Shown here piece after piece: positions 18,093-27,823 of a stretch of DNA of 64,000 nt. The translations under genes and the position numbers were made by a program. Below the pieces are notes generated by a model. The model saw only the letters and a list, made by a program, of their open reading frames with translations. It did no database searches and was not told the origin of the DNA. The stretch is from Agrobacterium sp. a22-2 (GTDB lineage Bacteria > Pseudomonadota > Alphaproteobacteria > Rhizobiales > Rhizobiaceae), in NCBI RefSeq assembly GCF_012276985.1, contig NZ_JAAXMM010000001.1, positions 310,001 through 374,000 of the forward strand, written 5' to 3'. The first letter of the stretch is position 1; each line of letters starts with the position of its first letter.

Positions 18093-18097
18093 CGCAA
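18069..18097 (-). promoter_or_regulatory. Sigma-70 promoter of trxC, interleaved with the divergent promoter
   Basis: On the reverse strand TTGCGT (18097-18092), a 17-base spacer, then a perfect TATAAT (18074-18069). It occupies the same 34-base stretch as the opposite promoter, so polymerase can hardly use both at once and a single bound repressor would block both. Confidence 0.65.
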
Positions 18098-18099
18098 GA

Positions 18100-18402
18100 A
18101 TGAAACTTAATCCTGAAACCATGCAGGGCGCTGCCGACGACGCCAGCGAGTTGCTGAAGGCTCTGGCCAATCGGCATCGGCTGCTCATCCTTTGCCAGTT
18201 GATCGACGGCGAACGTTCGGTCGGACAACTGGCGGAATTCTTGGGTATCCGCGATTCGACGGTCTCCCAGCACCTCGCCCTGCTGCGCCGCGACAGGATC
18301 ATTGCCGGCCGGCGCGACGGCCAGACGATCTGGTACCGGATCGAAAGCGAACCGGCACGCAGCGTCATCAGCGCCCTCTACACATCTTTCTGCGCGACGT
18401 AG
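18100..18402 (+). CDS. ArsR/SmtB-family repressor with a BigR/SqrR-like cysteine pair
   Basis: A 100-residue winged-helix DNA-binding protein. The recognition helix region reads RDSTVSQHLALLRRDRI (about 51-67) and the wing GRRDGQTIWYRI. It has only two cysteines, Cys32 (LLILCQL) and Cys98 (YTSFCAT). These are the positions of the two cysteines of BigR and SqrR, which sense persulfides by making a disulfide or tetrasulfide. It carries no obvious metal site of the CVC type. Together with the shared promoter region this predicts a repressor of itself and trxC that responds to sulfane sulfur or thiol oxidants (inference). Confidence 0.88.
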   Translation: MKLNPETMQGAADDASELLKALANRHRLLILCQLIDGERSVGQLAEFLGIRDSTVSQHLALLRRDRIIAGRRDGQTIWYRIESEPARSVISALYTSFCAT

Positions 18403-18412
18403 AGAACGGGCA

Positions 18413-18431
18413 GCCCCGCGTCAGGCGGGGC
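18413..18431. terminator. GC-rich hairpin between converging genes
   Basis: GCCCCGC (18413-18419) pairs with GCGGGGC (18425-18431), loop of five bases. It overlaps the stop codon of the CoA-transferase gene. No T run, so it may act as a weak bidirectional terminator or an mRNA end structure. Confidence 0.4.
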
Positions 18432-19914
18432 GCATCGTGCCGCGCGTGCGCACGGCATCGTGCCAGGAGAACGCCTCCTCAATGAGATGCGGTGTCTGGC
18501 CGCCCCGCACGGTGGCACGGTCGACATAATCCTGCAGCGCATCACGATAATCCGGGTGCACGCAATTGGCGATGATGACAGCCGAGCGCTCGCGTGGCGC
18601 AAGGCCGCGCAAATCGGCAAGGCCTATCTCCGTCACCAGGATATCCACGTCATGCTCGGTATGGTCGACATGGCTGACCATCGGCACGACGCTGGAAATC
18701 GAGCCGTTCTTGGCAACGGACTTGGTCACGAAGATCGACATAAAGCCGTTGCGCGCGAAATCGCCCGATCCGCCGATGCCGTTCATCATGTGGGTGCCGC
18801 CGACATGGGTGGAATTGACGTTGCCGTAGATATCGAACTCCAACGCGGTATTGATGCAGATCAGTCCTAAGCGGCGGATGACTTCCGGATGGTTGCTGAT
18901 CTCCTGCGGACGCAGGATCAGCTGGTGCTTGTATTCGGCAAGCCGCGGCAGGACCTTCTGATACATATCGGCCGACAGGGTGATCGACGAGCCCGAGGCA
19001 AAGGTCAGCTTGCCGGCATCGAATAGCTCGAACGTCGAATCCTGCAGCACTTCGGAATACATTTTCAGGTCATGGAACGGCGTGTCGATGAAACCATGCA
19101 ACACTGAATTGGCGATCGTGCCGATGCCGGCCTGCAGCGGCTGCAGTTCATAACCCAGACGGCCCTGCTTCACTTCGTTTCGCAGGAAATCCGTCAGGTT
19201 GCCGGCGATGGCGCGTGTCTCGTCGTCGGGCGGCAGAATGCTGGCCGAGCTGTCATGCTTTTCCGACACGACAACGGCGACGATCTTTTCGGGCGGGATC
19301 GAGATATAGGGCAGGCCGACGCGGCTTTCCGGCGTAACGACCGGGATGGGCATGCGGGCCGGACGACGCGACGGGATATAGATGTCGTGCAGGCCTTCGA
19401 GCGTGATCGGCTGCGACATGTTGAGTTCGACGATCACCTTGTCGGCGAGAATGGCAAAGCTTGCGGAATTGCCGACGGAGGTGGTCGGCACGATGCCGCC
19501 GTGCTCGGTGATGGCGACCGCCTCGATGACGGCGATGTCGACCGGCTTGATCTGCCTGGTGCGCAACTGCTCGACGGTCTCGGACAGATGCTGATCGATG
19601 AACATCACCTCCCCGGCATTGATCGCCTTGCGCAATCCGGGATCGGACTGGAAGGGCATGCGTCGGGCCAGCACGTGGGCCTCGGCCAGCGTCTTGTCGA
19701 GATCGTTGCCAAGCGACGCACCGGTCAAAAGCGTGATCTTCAACGGATCCTTACGCGCCCGCTCGGCCAGTGCCAGCGGCACCGCCTTGGCTTCGCCGGC
19801 ACGCGTGAAGCCACTCATACCGACCGTCATTCCATCTTTGATATAGGCCGCGGCCTCGTCGGCACTCGCGAGCTTGTCCATCAAGGGCCTGTATCGGATC
19901 CGGTCACGCAGCAT
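18421..19914 (-). CDS. Acetyl-CoA hydrolase/transferase family CoA-transferase
   Basis: A 497-residue class I CoA-transferase of the AarC/Cat1/ScpC group. It most likely moves CoA between succinyl-CoA and acetate or propionate. The N-terminal half has MTVGMSGFTRAGEAK; the glycine-rich GIGTIANSVLHGF leads to MYSEVLQD near residue 290, whose Glu fits the catalytic glutamate that forms the enzyme-CoA thioester. NGIGGSGDFARNG near 390 and GLAPRERS near 450 are also family motifs. The ATG at 19914 has GAGG nine bases upstream, better than a GTG two codons earlier. The choice between hydrolase and transferase is not decidable from sequence, although retention of the Glu suits a transferase. Confidence 0.9.
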   Translation of the reverse strand: MLRDRIRYRPLMDKLASADEAAAYIKDGMTVGMSGFTRAGEAKAVPLALAERARKDPLKITLLTGASLGNDLDKTLAEAHVLARRMPFQSDPGLRKAINAGEVMFIDQHLSETVEQLRTRQIKPVDIAVIEAVAITEHGGIVPTTSVGNSASFAILADKVIVELNMSQPITLEGLHDIYIPSRRPARMPIPVVTPESRVGLPYISIPPEKIVAVVVSEKHDSSASILPPDDETRAIAGNLTDFLRNEVKQGRLGYELQPLQAGIGTIANSVLHGFIDTPFHDLKMYSEVLQDSTFELFDAGKLTFASGSSITLSADMYQKVLPRLAEYKHQLILRPQEISNHPEVIRRLGLICINTALEFDIYGNVNSTHVGGTHMMNGIGGSGDFARNGFMSIFVTKSVAKNGSISSVVPMVSHVDHTEHDVDILVTEIGLADLRGLAPRERSAVIIANCVHPDYRDALQDYVDRATVRGGQTPHLIEEAFSWHDAVRTRGTMRPA

Positions 19915-20183
19915 TCGCACAATCCTCGTTCATTCAGCCGGGAGAAACTCCAAGGCGTCCGGTCCTTCAAGGGCCGGCTGTCTCAATGGCTTAGAGGGCG
20001 GGATGCGGGTGTGGCAATCATTCTTCCGTCGCAAAGGACGCGCAGCTGCTATGCGCTCAATGCATAACGCACACAGGCTGCAGCGAATGGGCGGAAGGCG
20101 GCAAAGAGATCGGCGAGATCGATAGAACACGAAATCGCATCATCCAGTTCAGACGTTTGCACACATCAAGACTGAAAAAGAAA

Positions 20184-20260
20184 TGGCGCACCCGAAGAGA
20201 TTCGAACTCCTGACCCCCAGATTCGTAGTCTGGTGCTCTATCCAGCTGAGCTACGGGTGC
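20184..20260 (-). tRNA. tRNA-Arg (anticodon ACG)
   Basis: A 77-base cloverleaf read on the reverse strand. Acceptor GCACCCG pairs with CGGGTGC, D arm GCTC/GAGC, anticodon stem CCAGA/TCTGG with loop CTACGAA (anticodon ACG, normally edited to ICG), and T arm with TTCGAAT. A discriminator G and encoded CCA end at 20184. It lies downstream of the sensor kinase gene on the same strand. Confidence 0.97.
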
Positions 20261-20397
20261 GTGTCCAACCGGCATGACCGGTGGCGTGGCGATCCTCTAA
20301 AGCCTCCTTGATTTTAATGCAAGCGTATTTCGAACAAAAAATGTCATTTCGCTGAAATATAGCGATCACCCAATTGAAATCATTGCCGAATGCCTGT

Positions 20398-21882
20398 TCA
20401 GGCCCGAGCCCGCCAATCGTCGAGGGCCACCGGACGGTCGGGTATCTCGATACGGAAAAGGGTTCCCGGCACCGGTTTTTCGACCAGCGCGATGGTGCCG
20501 CCATGGGCCAGCACCAGTTCGCGGGCAATGGCCAGGCCAAGGCCTGTTCCGCCTGAGCGGGCCGAGCCGCGGAAGGCGGCAAACAGGTTTTCGCGCGCCT
20601 TGCGCGGCATGCCCGGTCCGGTGTCGTCAATGGTGATGCTGACAACGCTGCCGATGCGCTGCGCCGCGACAGTGATCCGGCGCGGAGCCTGTGGCAGCTC
20701 GGCGCCGTGGTTGGCGAGTGCCTGGGCGGCATTGCGGCAGATGTTGTGAATGACGCGGAACAGTTGTTCGCTATCGCCGTCCACCTCGAGATCGGAAGCC
20801 ACCATGTCGACGAACTCGATGCCGCTCTCCGGTTCTATGGCCAGAATATCGCGCACCTCCTGGCAAAGGGCGGAGAGACGCAGCCGACGGCGGCGCGGCT
20901 CGGCCTCCGAGGCCTGGCCGTAGGCGAGGACTTCATTGGTATAACCAACGGCACGGTCGATGGTGCGCAGCAGTTTCGGTGCAAAGCTCTTGACCATGGG
21001 ATCGTCGACATCGACCAGCCGGTCAGACATCAGTTGGGCCGAGGCAAGGATATTGCGCATGTCATGGTTGATCTTCGACACGGCAAGGCCGAGATCGGCA
21101 AGGTTCTTCTGTTGCTTCAGCGTCTTTTGCAGCTGTCCCTGCATGGCCGCCAGATGCCGTCCGGCAAACGCCAGTTCATCGCCGCCGCGGCTTGGAACCA
21201 TGATGCGCGACGGGTCCTCGGGGTTCTCTGCAAAATCCTCCATGCTGCGGGTCAGCCGGCGCACCGGGCCGATCATCATGCGGTTGATGGCCAGAAAGAT
21301 CAGCAGCGCGGTGATCACCGATATGAGCAGCGACAGGATCAGGATATTGCCCGCGTAGGACAGCATGGCCTGGCGCAGGCTTTTTTCCTCCAGCACCATT
21401 TCGATCTGCACATCGCTGTCGCCCACCGGGCCGAAGACCCGCACCACGCGATCCTCGCCGAACACCAGCGTTGACAGCGCATCGCAGACTGCGTCGAGCA
21501 TCTGGACATTCGAGAGGTCGTATTGCGCGTCGACCTGCGGCGGCATGTCGTCCACGGCCAGCAGCTTGGACGTGCCGTCCTTCCGCAGCACGATCGCCTT
21601 GGTGCCCGTCGCCATCAGGGCGTCGTTCTGGACATTGCGGGGCAGTTCGATGGGCTGCAGTCCATCGATGACGACGCTGGCGGCGGCGGCCGTATTCAGA
21701 CGGTTCTGCAGCCAGCCGATCCGCATATTCGCGATCGACGGCGTAAAGATCAGCACTTCGGCTAGCATGACGAAGACAGCCGTCAGGATCAGCAGCTTGC
21801 CGGACAGTCCACGAAACAAGCCCGGCATGGCGCCGACCGGCGACGCCGCCGCTGCGGCCAATATCCGCTCTTGCTCCTGCAT
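20398..21882 (-). CDS. Membrane sensor histidine kinase
   Basis: A 494-residue kinase. Two membrane helices (KLLILTAVFVMLAEVLIFTP near 30-50 and NILILSLLISVITALLIFLA near 180-200) flank a periplasmic domain of about 130 residues. A HAMP domain follows with IGPVRRLTRSMEDFAENP. The phospho-accepting His is in VSKINHDMRNILAS near 275. The ATPase domain has the N box ICRNAAQALA, DDTGPGMP and GGTGLGLAIA. The ATG at 21882 has GAGG eight bases upstream, within a GTG-started longer frame. No response regulator is adjacent, so it is an orphan kinase. Confidence 0.9.
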   Translation of the reverse strand: MQEQERILAAAAASPVGAMPGLFRGLSGKLLILTAVFVMLAEVLIFTPSIANMRIGWLQNRLNTAAAASVVIDGLQPIELPRNVQNDALMATGTKAIVLRKDGTSKLLAVDDMPPQVDAQYDLSNVQMLDAVCDALSTLVFGEDRVVRVFGPVGDSDVQIEMVLEEKSLRQAMLSYAGNILILSLLISVITALLIFLAINRMMIGPVRRLTRSMEDFAENPEDPSRIMVPSRGGDELAFAGRHLAAMQGQLQKTLKQQKNLADLGLAVSKINHDMRNILASAQLMSDRLVDVDDPMVKSFAPKLLRTIDRAVGYTNEVLAYGQASEAEPRRRRLRLSALCQEVRDILAIEPESGIEFVDMVASDLEVDGDSEQLFRVIHNICRNAAQALANHGAELPQAPRRITVAAQRIGSVVSITIDDTGPGMPRKARENLFAAFRGSARSGGTGLGLAIARELVLAHGGTIALVEKPVPGTLFRIEIPDRPVALDDWRARA

Positions 21883-22004
21883 GGCGGCCACCTCGCTTCC
21901 GACTCAAAGGGCAATCGACGACGATTCGCCCTGCCCAAGCTCTGCATATGAAGACGCCAGCATAGAAGGTTCCGGTATTTTTTCCAAATGCTCGTCACCG
22001 CAGT

Positions 22005-22040
22005 GCAAAAAAGCATCGCGGCACGAGGCCGCGATGCTTT
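22005..22040 (-). terminator. Rho-independent terminator of the chemoreceptor gene
   Basis: AAAGCATCGCGG (22010-22021) pairs with CCGCGATGCTTT (22029-22040), seven-base loop. On the reverse strand the stem runs into a T tract. A strong 12-pair stem just after the stop at 22074. Confidence 0.85.
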
Positions 22041-22073
22041 GTTTCATCCAATAGCCGACCTTGAAAAGGACGA

Positions 22074-24089
22074 TCAGAACTCTTCCCAGTTGCCGCCACC
22101 GCTGGCCGCTGTCGCGGTCTTTCCGCCGCCGAAGGCCTTCGCGACATTGCCGAGCATGTTGCGTACATGCGATGTGACCGGCTTGTGGGTCGCAGGCGCT
22201 GCAACGACAGGCGCCGAGCGGGCCGGAGCGCGGTCAGACAGGCGGAAGTAGGATACCAGGCTGGCAAGGCCGGCCGCTTCCGACGACAGCTTGTGAGTTG
22301 CCGCCGAGGTTTCCTCGACCATGGCTGCGTTCTGCTGGGTCACCTGGTCCATCTGGTTGATGGCGGTATTGACCTCCTGAAGGCCGGTTGCCTGTTCCTG
22401 CGCGGCCGTGGCAATCGAGTGGATGTGATCGTTGATCTTCAGCACCCGCACCTCGATCTCGCCGAGCGCTTCGCCGGTGCGCTGCACCAGCTTGACGCCG
22501 CCGGCGACTTCGGTGCCGGATTTGGTGATCAGCGCCTTGATGTCCTTGGCGGCATTGGCAGAGCGCTGGGCAAGTTCACGGACTTCCTGGGCGACGACCG
22601 CAAAGCCCTTGCCGGCATCACCGGCGCGGGCTGCCTCGACGCCGGCATTCAGCGCAAGGAGGTTGGTCTGGAAGGCGATCTCATCGATCACATTGATGAT
22701 CTGCGAAATCTCGCGCGAGGCCTGTTCGATCCGACCCATGGCATCGACCGCTTCGCGGACGACAACGCCCGACTGGGCGGCGCTCTGCTTGGCTTCGGAT
22801 ACCATCTGGCTTGCTTCCTGGGCGCGTTCGCTGGAGCTGCGCACCACGACTGTGATCTGGTCCAGCGCGGCCGAGGTCTGCTCGAGGGCGGCGGCCTGCT
22901 GCTCGGTGCGCTTCGACAGATCGTTGGTCGCCGAGGTCAGTTCATCGGTATTGCCGTTGATGGAGTCGGTCTTGTGGCGGATCTCGCTCATCGTCTGGCG
23001 CAAACGCTCGAACGTGGTGTTGACGTTGGTCTGCAACTCGGCAAAGGCGCCGCGGAATTCGCCACGCATGTTCTGCGTCAGATCGCCTTCGGCCAGGTTT
23101 GCAATGACGCGACGGGTCTCCGTCACGCCGGTATCGACCGTCATCAGAAGGTCGTTGATGTTGCTTGCAAAGCGATTGAGGTTGGCGTCGTCGTAGTTCT
23201 TTTCGATCCGCTTGGTGAAATCGCCAGCAGCAGCGGCAGAGACGACGGTTGCCATGCTCAATTGCAGATCGTCGCTCTTGGCCCGCATCGCCGTATCCTG
23301 GGCGTTCAGGCGATTGACGGCCAAGCCATTCTGCTTGAACACCTCGACGGCGGCGGCCATGTCGCCGATCTCGTCGCGACGGCCGGCATAGGGCACTTCG
23401 GCTTCAAAATCGCCGTCAGCCACTCTCTTCATGGCATTGGTAACGTTGCGGATCGGACGGCTCAACTGGTTGACGCCGACGAACATGCCAAACCCCGTGC
23501 CGGCGGCAACAGCCAGCAGGGTGACGGCGGAAATCAGGATGAGCATGGTCGTCTGGAATGCGGCAAGCGAGTCCGTGAGGGCGGCGAGTTCGGCCTTGTC
23601 GCTGTCGACGACCGCATCGATCTCCGCCTGGAATGCCTTGCGGTTGGCACGGTTGGCTTCGTTGTTGCCCTGCTCGTTGGCGGCCTTCGGGTCGACCTGC
23701 GTGCCCAGACGAGCGGTTTCTGCGCGGAACGTGCGGAATTCGGCAGCCCGCATGGCCATGGCGTCAAACGTCGCCTGCTGGGCGGCGGGCACCATAGGCT
23801 TCCAGTCCGCAATGACCTTGTCCATGGAATCGAGGTTCTTCAGGAGGCCCTTGGCAAAGCCCTCCGCCTTTTCCGTGGTCGGCGCCGCATAGATACCACG
23901 CGCTTCCATCACCACTGCCGTCACGAGACGGTTCAGACGCTCGCCCATATAGGCCCGCTCCGAAACAGAGTGCACCTGCTCGGACTTGGCGCCGTATTGC
24001 ACGGTGACGAAAATACCCATCGCCCCGATGACGACAGCAGCAAATCCCAACATGCCGACCAACGAATAGACTTTGCCGCTAATCTTCAC
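22074..24089 (-). CDS. Methyl-accepting chemotaxis protein, membrane type
   Basis: A 671-residue receptor. A GTG start at 24089 is chosen since AGGAG lies eight bases upstream; the in-frame ATGs at 24116 and 24152 have no ribosome site. The N-terminal helix ([20 protein letters not shown]) precedes a helical periplasmic sensor of about 150 residues. A second helix and HAMP follow near 190-250, then a second HAMP-like repeat near 310-360. The signalling hairpin contains the conserved [20 protein letters not shown] near 490. It ends in NWEEF, a match to the CheR/CheB tethering pentapeptide NWETF of E. coli receptors. The ligand is unknown. Confidence 0.92.
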   Translation of the reverse strand: MKISGKVYSLVGMLGFAAVVIGAMGIFVTVQYGAKSEQVHSVSERAYMGERLNRLVTAVVMEARGIYAAPTTEKAEGFAKGLLKNLDSMDKVIADWKPMVPAAQQATFDAMAMRAAEFRTFRAETARLGTQVDPKAANEQGNNEANRANRKAFQAEIDAVVDSDKAELAALTDSLAAFQTTMLILISAVTLLAVAAGTGFGMFVGVNQLSRPIRNVTNAMKRVADGDFEAEVPYAGRRDEIGDMAAAVEVFKQNGLAVNRLNAQDTAMRAKSDDLQLSMATVVSAAAAGDFTKRIEKNYDDANLNRFASNINDLLMTVDTGVTETRRVIANLAEGDLTQNMRGEFRGAFAELQTNVNTTFERLRQTMSEIRHKTDSINGNTDELTSATNDLSKRTEQQAAALEQTSAALDQITVVVRSSSERAQEASQMVSEAKQSAAQSGVVVREAVDAMGRIEQASREISQIINVIDEIAFQTNLLALNAGVEAARAGDAGKGFAVVAQEVRELAQRSANAAKDIKALITKSGTEVAGGVKLVQRTGEALGEIEVRVLKINDHIHSIATAAQEQATGLQEVNTAINQMDQVTQQNAAMVEETSAATHKLSSEAAGLASLVSYFRLSDRAPARSAPVVAAPATHKPVTSHVRNMLGNVAKAFGGGKTATAASGGGNWEEF

Positions 24090-24397
24090 TAGCCCGACTC
24101 CTGATATGTAACTCATCCGGGGCCAGCGCGGTGTCAGCCCCTCAATATTCATAAAAATACGCCTTGCGCGTTAACGAATTATTGCTCGGTAAATTTTGTG
24201 CCGATCGGGTCATCGACTTGGTCGAGAGCGCCTGGAGCGGAATTAGCCAGCATACTTTCTTCCAATCCCGACTTGCGACACAGAGAAAGGTCTCGAAAGC
24301 TGACTTTTATTTCTTTTTGGCAAGAGGAAGAATGTTAACCGTGGACGGCAAGATTTGACCATCCCGGTGCTGATGGCGAGTGGAAGAGGCCCGCCGA

Positions 24398-24426
24398 TTG
24401 ACTCTGACGCACATCGTCCGTATAAG
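24398..24426 (+). promoter_or_regulatory. Sigma-70 promoter of rpmH
   Basis: TTGACT (24398-24403), a 17-base spacer, TATAAG (24421-24426). Transcription would start near 24433, giving a leader of about 110 bases. It lies in the 453-base gap 24090-24542, which on the other strand must also hold the chemoreceptor promoter. No other gene was seen in that gap. Confidence 0.7.
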
Positions 24427-24542
24427 GCGCGCGTTCGGATAGGAGCGCCCGTTTCTGCGGGTCCTCCAGCCGTTCTCACACAATCCAACGCTCTTGCAGC
24501 AATGCAAACCCAAGAAGGGCCGCACACCGCGGTATTAAAAAA

Positions 24543-24677
24543 ATGAAGCGTACCTACCAACCATCCAAGCTTGTTCGCAAGCGTCGCCATGGTTTTCGTG
24601 CACGTATGGCCACCAAGGGCGGCCGCAAGGTTCTTTGCGCCCGTCGTGGACGCGGTCGTCAGCGTCTTTCGGCCTAA
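24543..24677 (+). CDS. rpmH: 50S ribosomal protein L34
   Basis: A 44-residue basic protein beginning [18 protein letters not shown] and ending RQRLSA, the near-invariant L34 sequence and length. It binds 23S rRNA in the large subunit. No clear ribosome site is seen: the start follows a run of As. It begins the conserved rpmH-rnpA-yidC-engB order. Confidence 0.98.
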   Translation: MKRTYQPSKLVRKRRHGFRARMATKGGRKVLCARRGRGRQRLSA

Positions 24678-24709
24678 GGCCGGACGAGCCCGATGAAAGC
24701 ACCGGGCGA

Positions 24710-25099
24710 ATGACGTCTGATACTCACAAACAAACTGCCGGGCGGCTGAAAAGCCGGCCGCAGTTTCTTGCTGTTCGCGAAGGTGAAAGGCGCAAAGGCA
24801 AATACTTCCTCCTGGAAGTGCTCGACCGCGCCGAACCCGAGACTGCACCCCGCGTCGGCTTCACCGTGACCAAGAAGCATGGAAACGCGGTCGAACGGAA
24901 CCGGATGCGCCGGCGCCTCAAAGAGGCCGTACGAGTGAGCGCAGGGTTTGCAATGATGCCCGGACATGACTATGTGATTGTCGCCCGGCGGGACGTACTG
25001 GCCGCGCCGTTCAGGCAGCTTGTGACCCAGTTGCATCAACGCATCGAAGCCAATCCAAGATCCGAGCGTTCCGACGCGACCCGCCCCAGGAAAGTATGA
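24710..25099 (+). CDS. rnpA: Ribonuclease P protein component
   Basis: A 129-residue basic protein that assists the RNase P RNA in trimming 5' ends of tRNA precursors. The family signature is visible as [20 protein letters not shown] near residues 58-77, with GFTVTKK just before and [11 protein letters not shown] after. The ATG at 24710 is the best start; the frame extends upstream to 24635 but that part overlaps rpmH. The stop overlaps the yidC start in an ATGA, so the genes are translationally coupled. Confidence 0.95.
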   Translation: MTSDTHKQTAGRLKSRPQFLAVREGERRKGKYFLLEVLDRAEPETAPRVGFTVTKKHGNAVERNRMRRRLKEAVRVSAGFAMMPGHDYVIVARRDVLAAPFRQLVTQLHQRIEANPRSERSDATRPRKV

Positions 25100-26964
25100 T
25101 GCAAAACAACCGCAATTATTTCATCGCGATTGCCATGTCGGTGCTGGTCGTCCTTGCCTGGCAGTTCCTTTATATGAACCCGAGGATCGAGAAGCAGCGG
25201 CAGGCCGAACAGGCGCGCCTTGAGCAGGAAGCCAAGACCGCTCCGGCGGCCGGCAACGCGGCGACGCCGGCACCCGCGGGCACCGTAAACGGCGCCCTGC
25301 CCGGCTCCACGCAGGCCAATGCCACTGCAAGCCGTGACGAAGCCATTGCCAAGACGGCCCGCGTGGCCATCGACACCGAAGCCCTGTCCGGCTCGATCAA
25401 CCTGACCGGCGCCCGTCTCGATGACCTCAAGCTCAAGGGCTACCACGAGACAGTGGACGATTCGAGCCCGATCATCACCCTGTTCAATCCGGCCGACACC
25501 AAGGACGGATATTTCGCGGAAATCGGCTATATCGCCGGAGAGAATGCCGGCGGCGCTCCCGGTCCGAACACCGTCTGGACGGTGTCCGGTAACGACAAGC
25601 TGACCGAAAGCACGCCCGTCACGCTGACCTACGTCAATGACGCGGGCCTGACATTCTCCCGCAAGATCTCGGTCGATCAGCACTACATGTTCCAGATCGA
25701 GGACACCGTGTCCAACGCCGGAACGCAGGCTGCAAGCGTCGCGCCCTACGGCCGCGTCACACGCTATAACAAGCCGACCACGGCCTCCGTTTATGTCCTG
25801 CACGAAGGCTTCCTGGGCGTCATCGGCACGGCGGGTGGGCTTGTCGAAAAGAAATACGACAGTGTCGAAGAAGAGCCGATCGCCAATGAAAAGGCGACCG
25901 GTGGTTGGCTCGGCATGACCGACAAATATTGGGCCGCAGCGCTCATTCCGCCGCAGGATCTGGCGTATGAGAGCCGCTTCTCGCACTTCACCGACGGTCA
26001 GCCGCGCTTCCAGGCAGACTACAAGAACGATGCCGTTTCGGTGGCTCCCGGCCAGTCCGCCACCATGAAGACCCTCGTCTTTGCCGGCGCCAAGGAAGTG
26101 CCGGTCGTTGACGGCTATGCCCGCGACAATTCCTGGTTCGGCACGATGTTCACCAGCCTGTTCACGGCCGACAAGACAGTGGTGACAAGTTACGAAGTGC
26201 CGCGCTTCGACCTCCTGATCGACTGGGGCTGGTTCTACTTCTTCACCAAGCCGATGTTCAAGCTGATGGACTTCTTCTTCCGTCTGGTCGGCAACTTCGG
26301 CGTCGCCATCCTGCTGACGACGATCGTCGTCAAGTTGTTGTTCTTCCCGCTGGCCAACAAGCAATACTCATCGATGGCCGCCATGAAGCGCGTCCAGCCC
26401 AAGATGGAAGAGCTGAAGACGAAATTCGGCGACGACAAGATGGCCCTGCAGAAGGCCATGATGGAGCTCTACAAGACCGAGAAAATCAACCCGATCGCCG
26501 GTTGCTGGCCGGTCGTGCTGCAGATCCCGGTGTTTTTTGCACTCTACAAGGTCATCTACATCACCATCGAAATGCGCCATGCGCCGTTCTTTGGCTGGAT
26601 TCAGGACCTGTCGGCACCGGATCCGACGACCTTCATCAACCTGTTCGGGCTGCTGCCGTTTGAAGGTCCGACCTTCCTGCATCTCGGTGTCTGGCCGATC
26701 ATCATGGGCATTACCATGTTCCTTCAGATGCGCATGAACCCGACGCCGCCGGATCCGACCCAGGCGATGCTGTTCAACTGGATGCCGCTGATCTTCACGT
26801 TCATGCTGGCGACTTTCCCGGCCGGTCTGGTGATCTACTGGGCCTGGAACAACACGCTGTCGATCCTGCAGCAGGGTATCATCATGAAGCGCCAGGGCAT
26901 GAAGGTGGAACTGTTCGACAATCTTCGCGGCATGTTCCGACGAAAGCCTGCCGCGACCAAGTAA
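25096..26964 (+). CDS. yidC: Membrane protein insertase YidC
   Basis: A 622-residue inner-membrane insertase (Oxa1/Alb3 family). The N-terminal helix ([19 protein letters not shown]) is followed by a low-complexity Ala/Pro linker and a periplasmic beta domain to about residue 370, as in proteobacterial YidC. The Oxa1 core starts at [13 protein letters not shown], with [41 protein letters not shown] and further helices. Two ATGs occur in tandem at 25096 and 25099. A strong terminator follows. Confidence 0.97.
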   Translation: MMQNNRNYFIAIAMSVLVVLAWQFLYMNPRIEKQRQAEQARLEQEAKTAPAAGNAATPAPAGTVNGALPGSTQANATASRDEAIAKTARVAIDTEALSGSINLTGARLDDLKLKGYHETVDDSSPIITLFNPADTKDGYFAEIGYIAGENAGGAPGPNTVWTVSGNDKLTESTPVTLTYVNDAGLTFSRKISVDQHYMFQIEDTVSNAGTQAASVAPYGRVTRYNKPTTASVYVLHEGFLGVIGTAGGLVEKKYDSVEEEPIANEKATGGWLGMTDKYWAAALIPPQDLAYESRFSHFTDGQPRFQADYKNDAVSVAPGQSATMKTLVFAGAKEVPVVDGYARDNSWFGTMFTSLFTADKTVVTSYEVPRFDLLIDWGWFYFFTKPMFKLMDFFFRLVGNFGVAILLTTIVVKLLFFPLANKQYSSMAAMKRVQPKMEELKTKFGDDKMALQKAMMELYKTEKINPIAGCWPVVLQIPVFFALYKVIYITIEMRHAPFFGWIQDLSAPDPTTFINLFGLLPFEGPTFLHLGVWPIIMGITMFLQMRMNPTPPDPTQAMLFNWMPLIFTFMLATFPAGLVIYWAWNNTLSILQQGIIMKRQGMKVELFDNLRGMFRRKPAATK

Positions 26965-26970
26965 TACAGA

Positions 26971-26997
26971 AAGCCCCGGTTTTCCGGGGCTTTTTTC
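26971..26997 (+). terminator. Rho-independent terminator after yidC
   Basis: AAGCCCCGG (26971-26979) pairs with CCGGGGCTT around a TTTT loop, followed by a run of Ts to about 26996. It separates engB from the rpmH-rnpA-yidC operon. Confidence 0.88.
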
Positions 26998-27087
26998 TTA
27001 TGGGGCCTCCCGAATTTCGCCGCCCCTTGACATCACAGTTCAAAACCCGGATTCCGGCTTTCAGGAGATCCGTAAAGAGGCACTGCC

Positions 27088-27753
27088 ATGACATCGACAA
27101 CACCCGCCAACGAACCGGTCCTGTTCGGCCGGCCGTGGATCTTCATCCGCGGCGTGCCGTCGATGAAATTCCTGCCGCCCGAAGGGCCGCTGGAAGTGGC
27201 CTTTGCCGGACGGTCCAACGTGGGCAAATCGTCGTTGATCAATGCGCTGGTCGGGCAGAAAGGCCTGGCCCGCACGTCCAACACGCCCGGCCGTACCCAG
27301 GAACTGAACTACTTCGTTCCCGACGGCTATAGCGGCGAAGCGGGCGACATGCCGCCGATGGCGCTGGTCGACATGCCGGGCTATGGCTACGCGCAGGCGC
27401 CGAAGGAACATGTGGACGCCTGGACCAAGCTGGTTTTCGATTATCTGCGCGGCCGCGCCACGCTGAAGCGCGTCTATGTGCTGATCGACAGCCGCCACGG
27501 CATCAAGAAAAACGATGACGAAGTGCTTGACCTGCTCGACAAGGCCGCCGTGTCCTATCAGATCGTGCTGACCAAGACCGACAAGATCAAGGCCGCAGGC
27601 GTGCCCAGATTGCTGGCGGAGACGCTGGAGAAGATCAAGAAGCATCCGGCTGCCTTTCCGGAAGTGCTCGCCACATCATCGGAAAAGACCGAAGGCCTGG
27701 ACGAGCTGCGCCAGGCGATCGGCGTCGTGGTCGGCCGCCGGGCCACGGCATAA
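27088..27753 (+). CDS. engB: Ribosome biogenesis GTP-binding protein EngB (YsxC/YihA)
   Basis: A 221-residue GTPase needed for large-subunit assembly. G1 [10 protein letters not shown] is near residues 46-55, G2 in NTPGRTQ, G3 DMPGYGYA near 94, G4 TKTDK near 165 and G5 ATSSEK near 193. GAGG lies about eight bases before the ATG. In many alphaproteobacteria engB is followed by argB; here a three-gene reverse-strand module lies between them. Confidence 0.95.
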   Translation: MTSTTPANEPVLFGRPWIFIRGVPSMKFLPPEGPLEVAFAGRSNVGKSSLINALVGQKGLARTSNTPGRTQELNYFVPDGYSGEAGDMPPMALVDMPGYGYAQAPKEHVDAWTKLVFDYLRGRATLKRVYVLIDSRHGIKKNDDEVLDLLDKAAVSYQIVLTKTDKIKAAGVPRLLAETLEKIKKHPAAFPEVLATSSEKTEGLDELRQAIGVVVGRRATA

Positions 27754-27768
27754 CCCCACACGTTGAAT

Positions 27769-27795
27769 GGCCCGCCGCTGCGAGAGCGACGGGCC
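27769..27795. terminator. Hairpin between engB and the fasciclin gene
   Basis: GGCCCG (27769-27774) pairs with CGGGCC (27790-27795), extended inward by CGCT/AGCG. No T run is present, so it is a probable but weak bidirectional terminator. Confidence 0.45.
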
Positions 27796-27823
27796 GACTT
27801 ACGATCTGGCCGCTGCGCCCGGA

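Noticed and set aside
24164..24358. A 64-codon frame upstream of rpmH
   Set aside because: It uses a non-ATG start with no ribosome site, lies in a promoter gap and ends before the rpmH promoter; no domain-like pattern.
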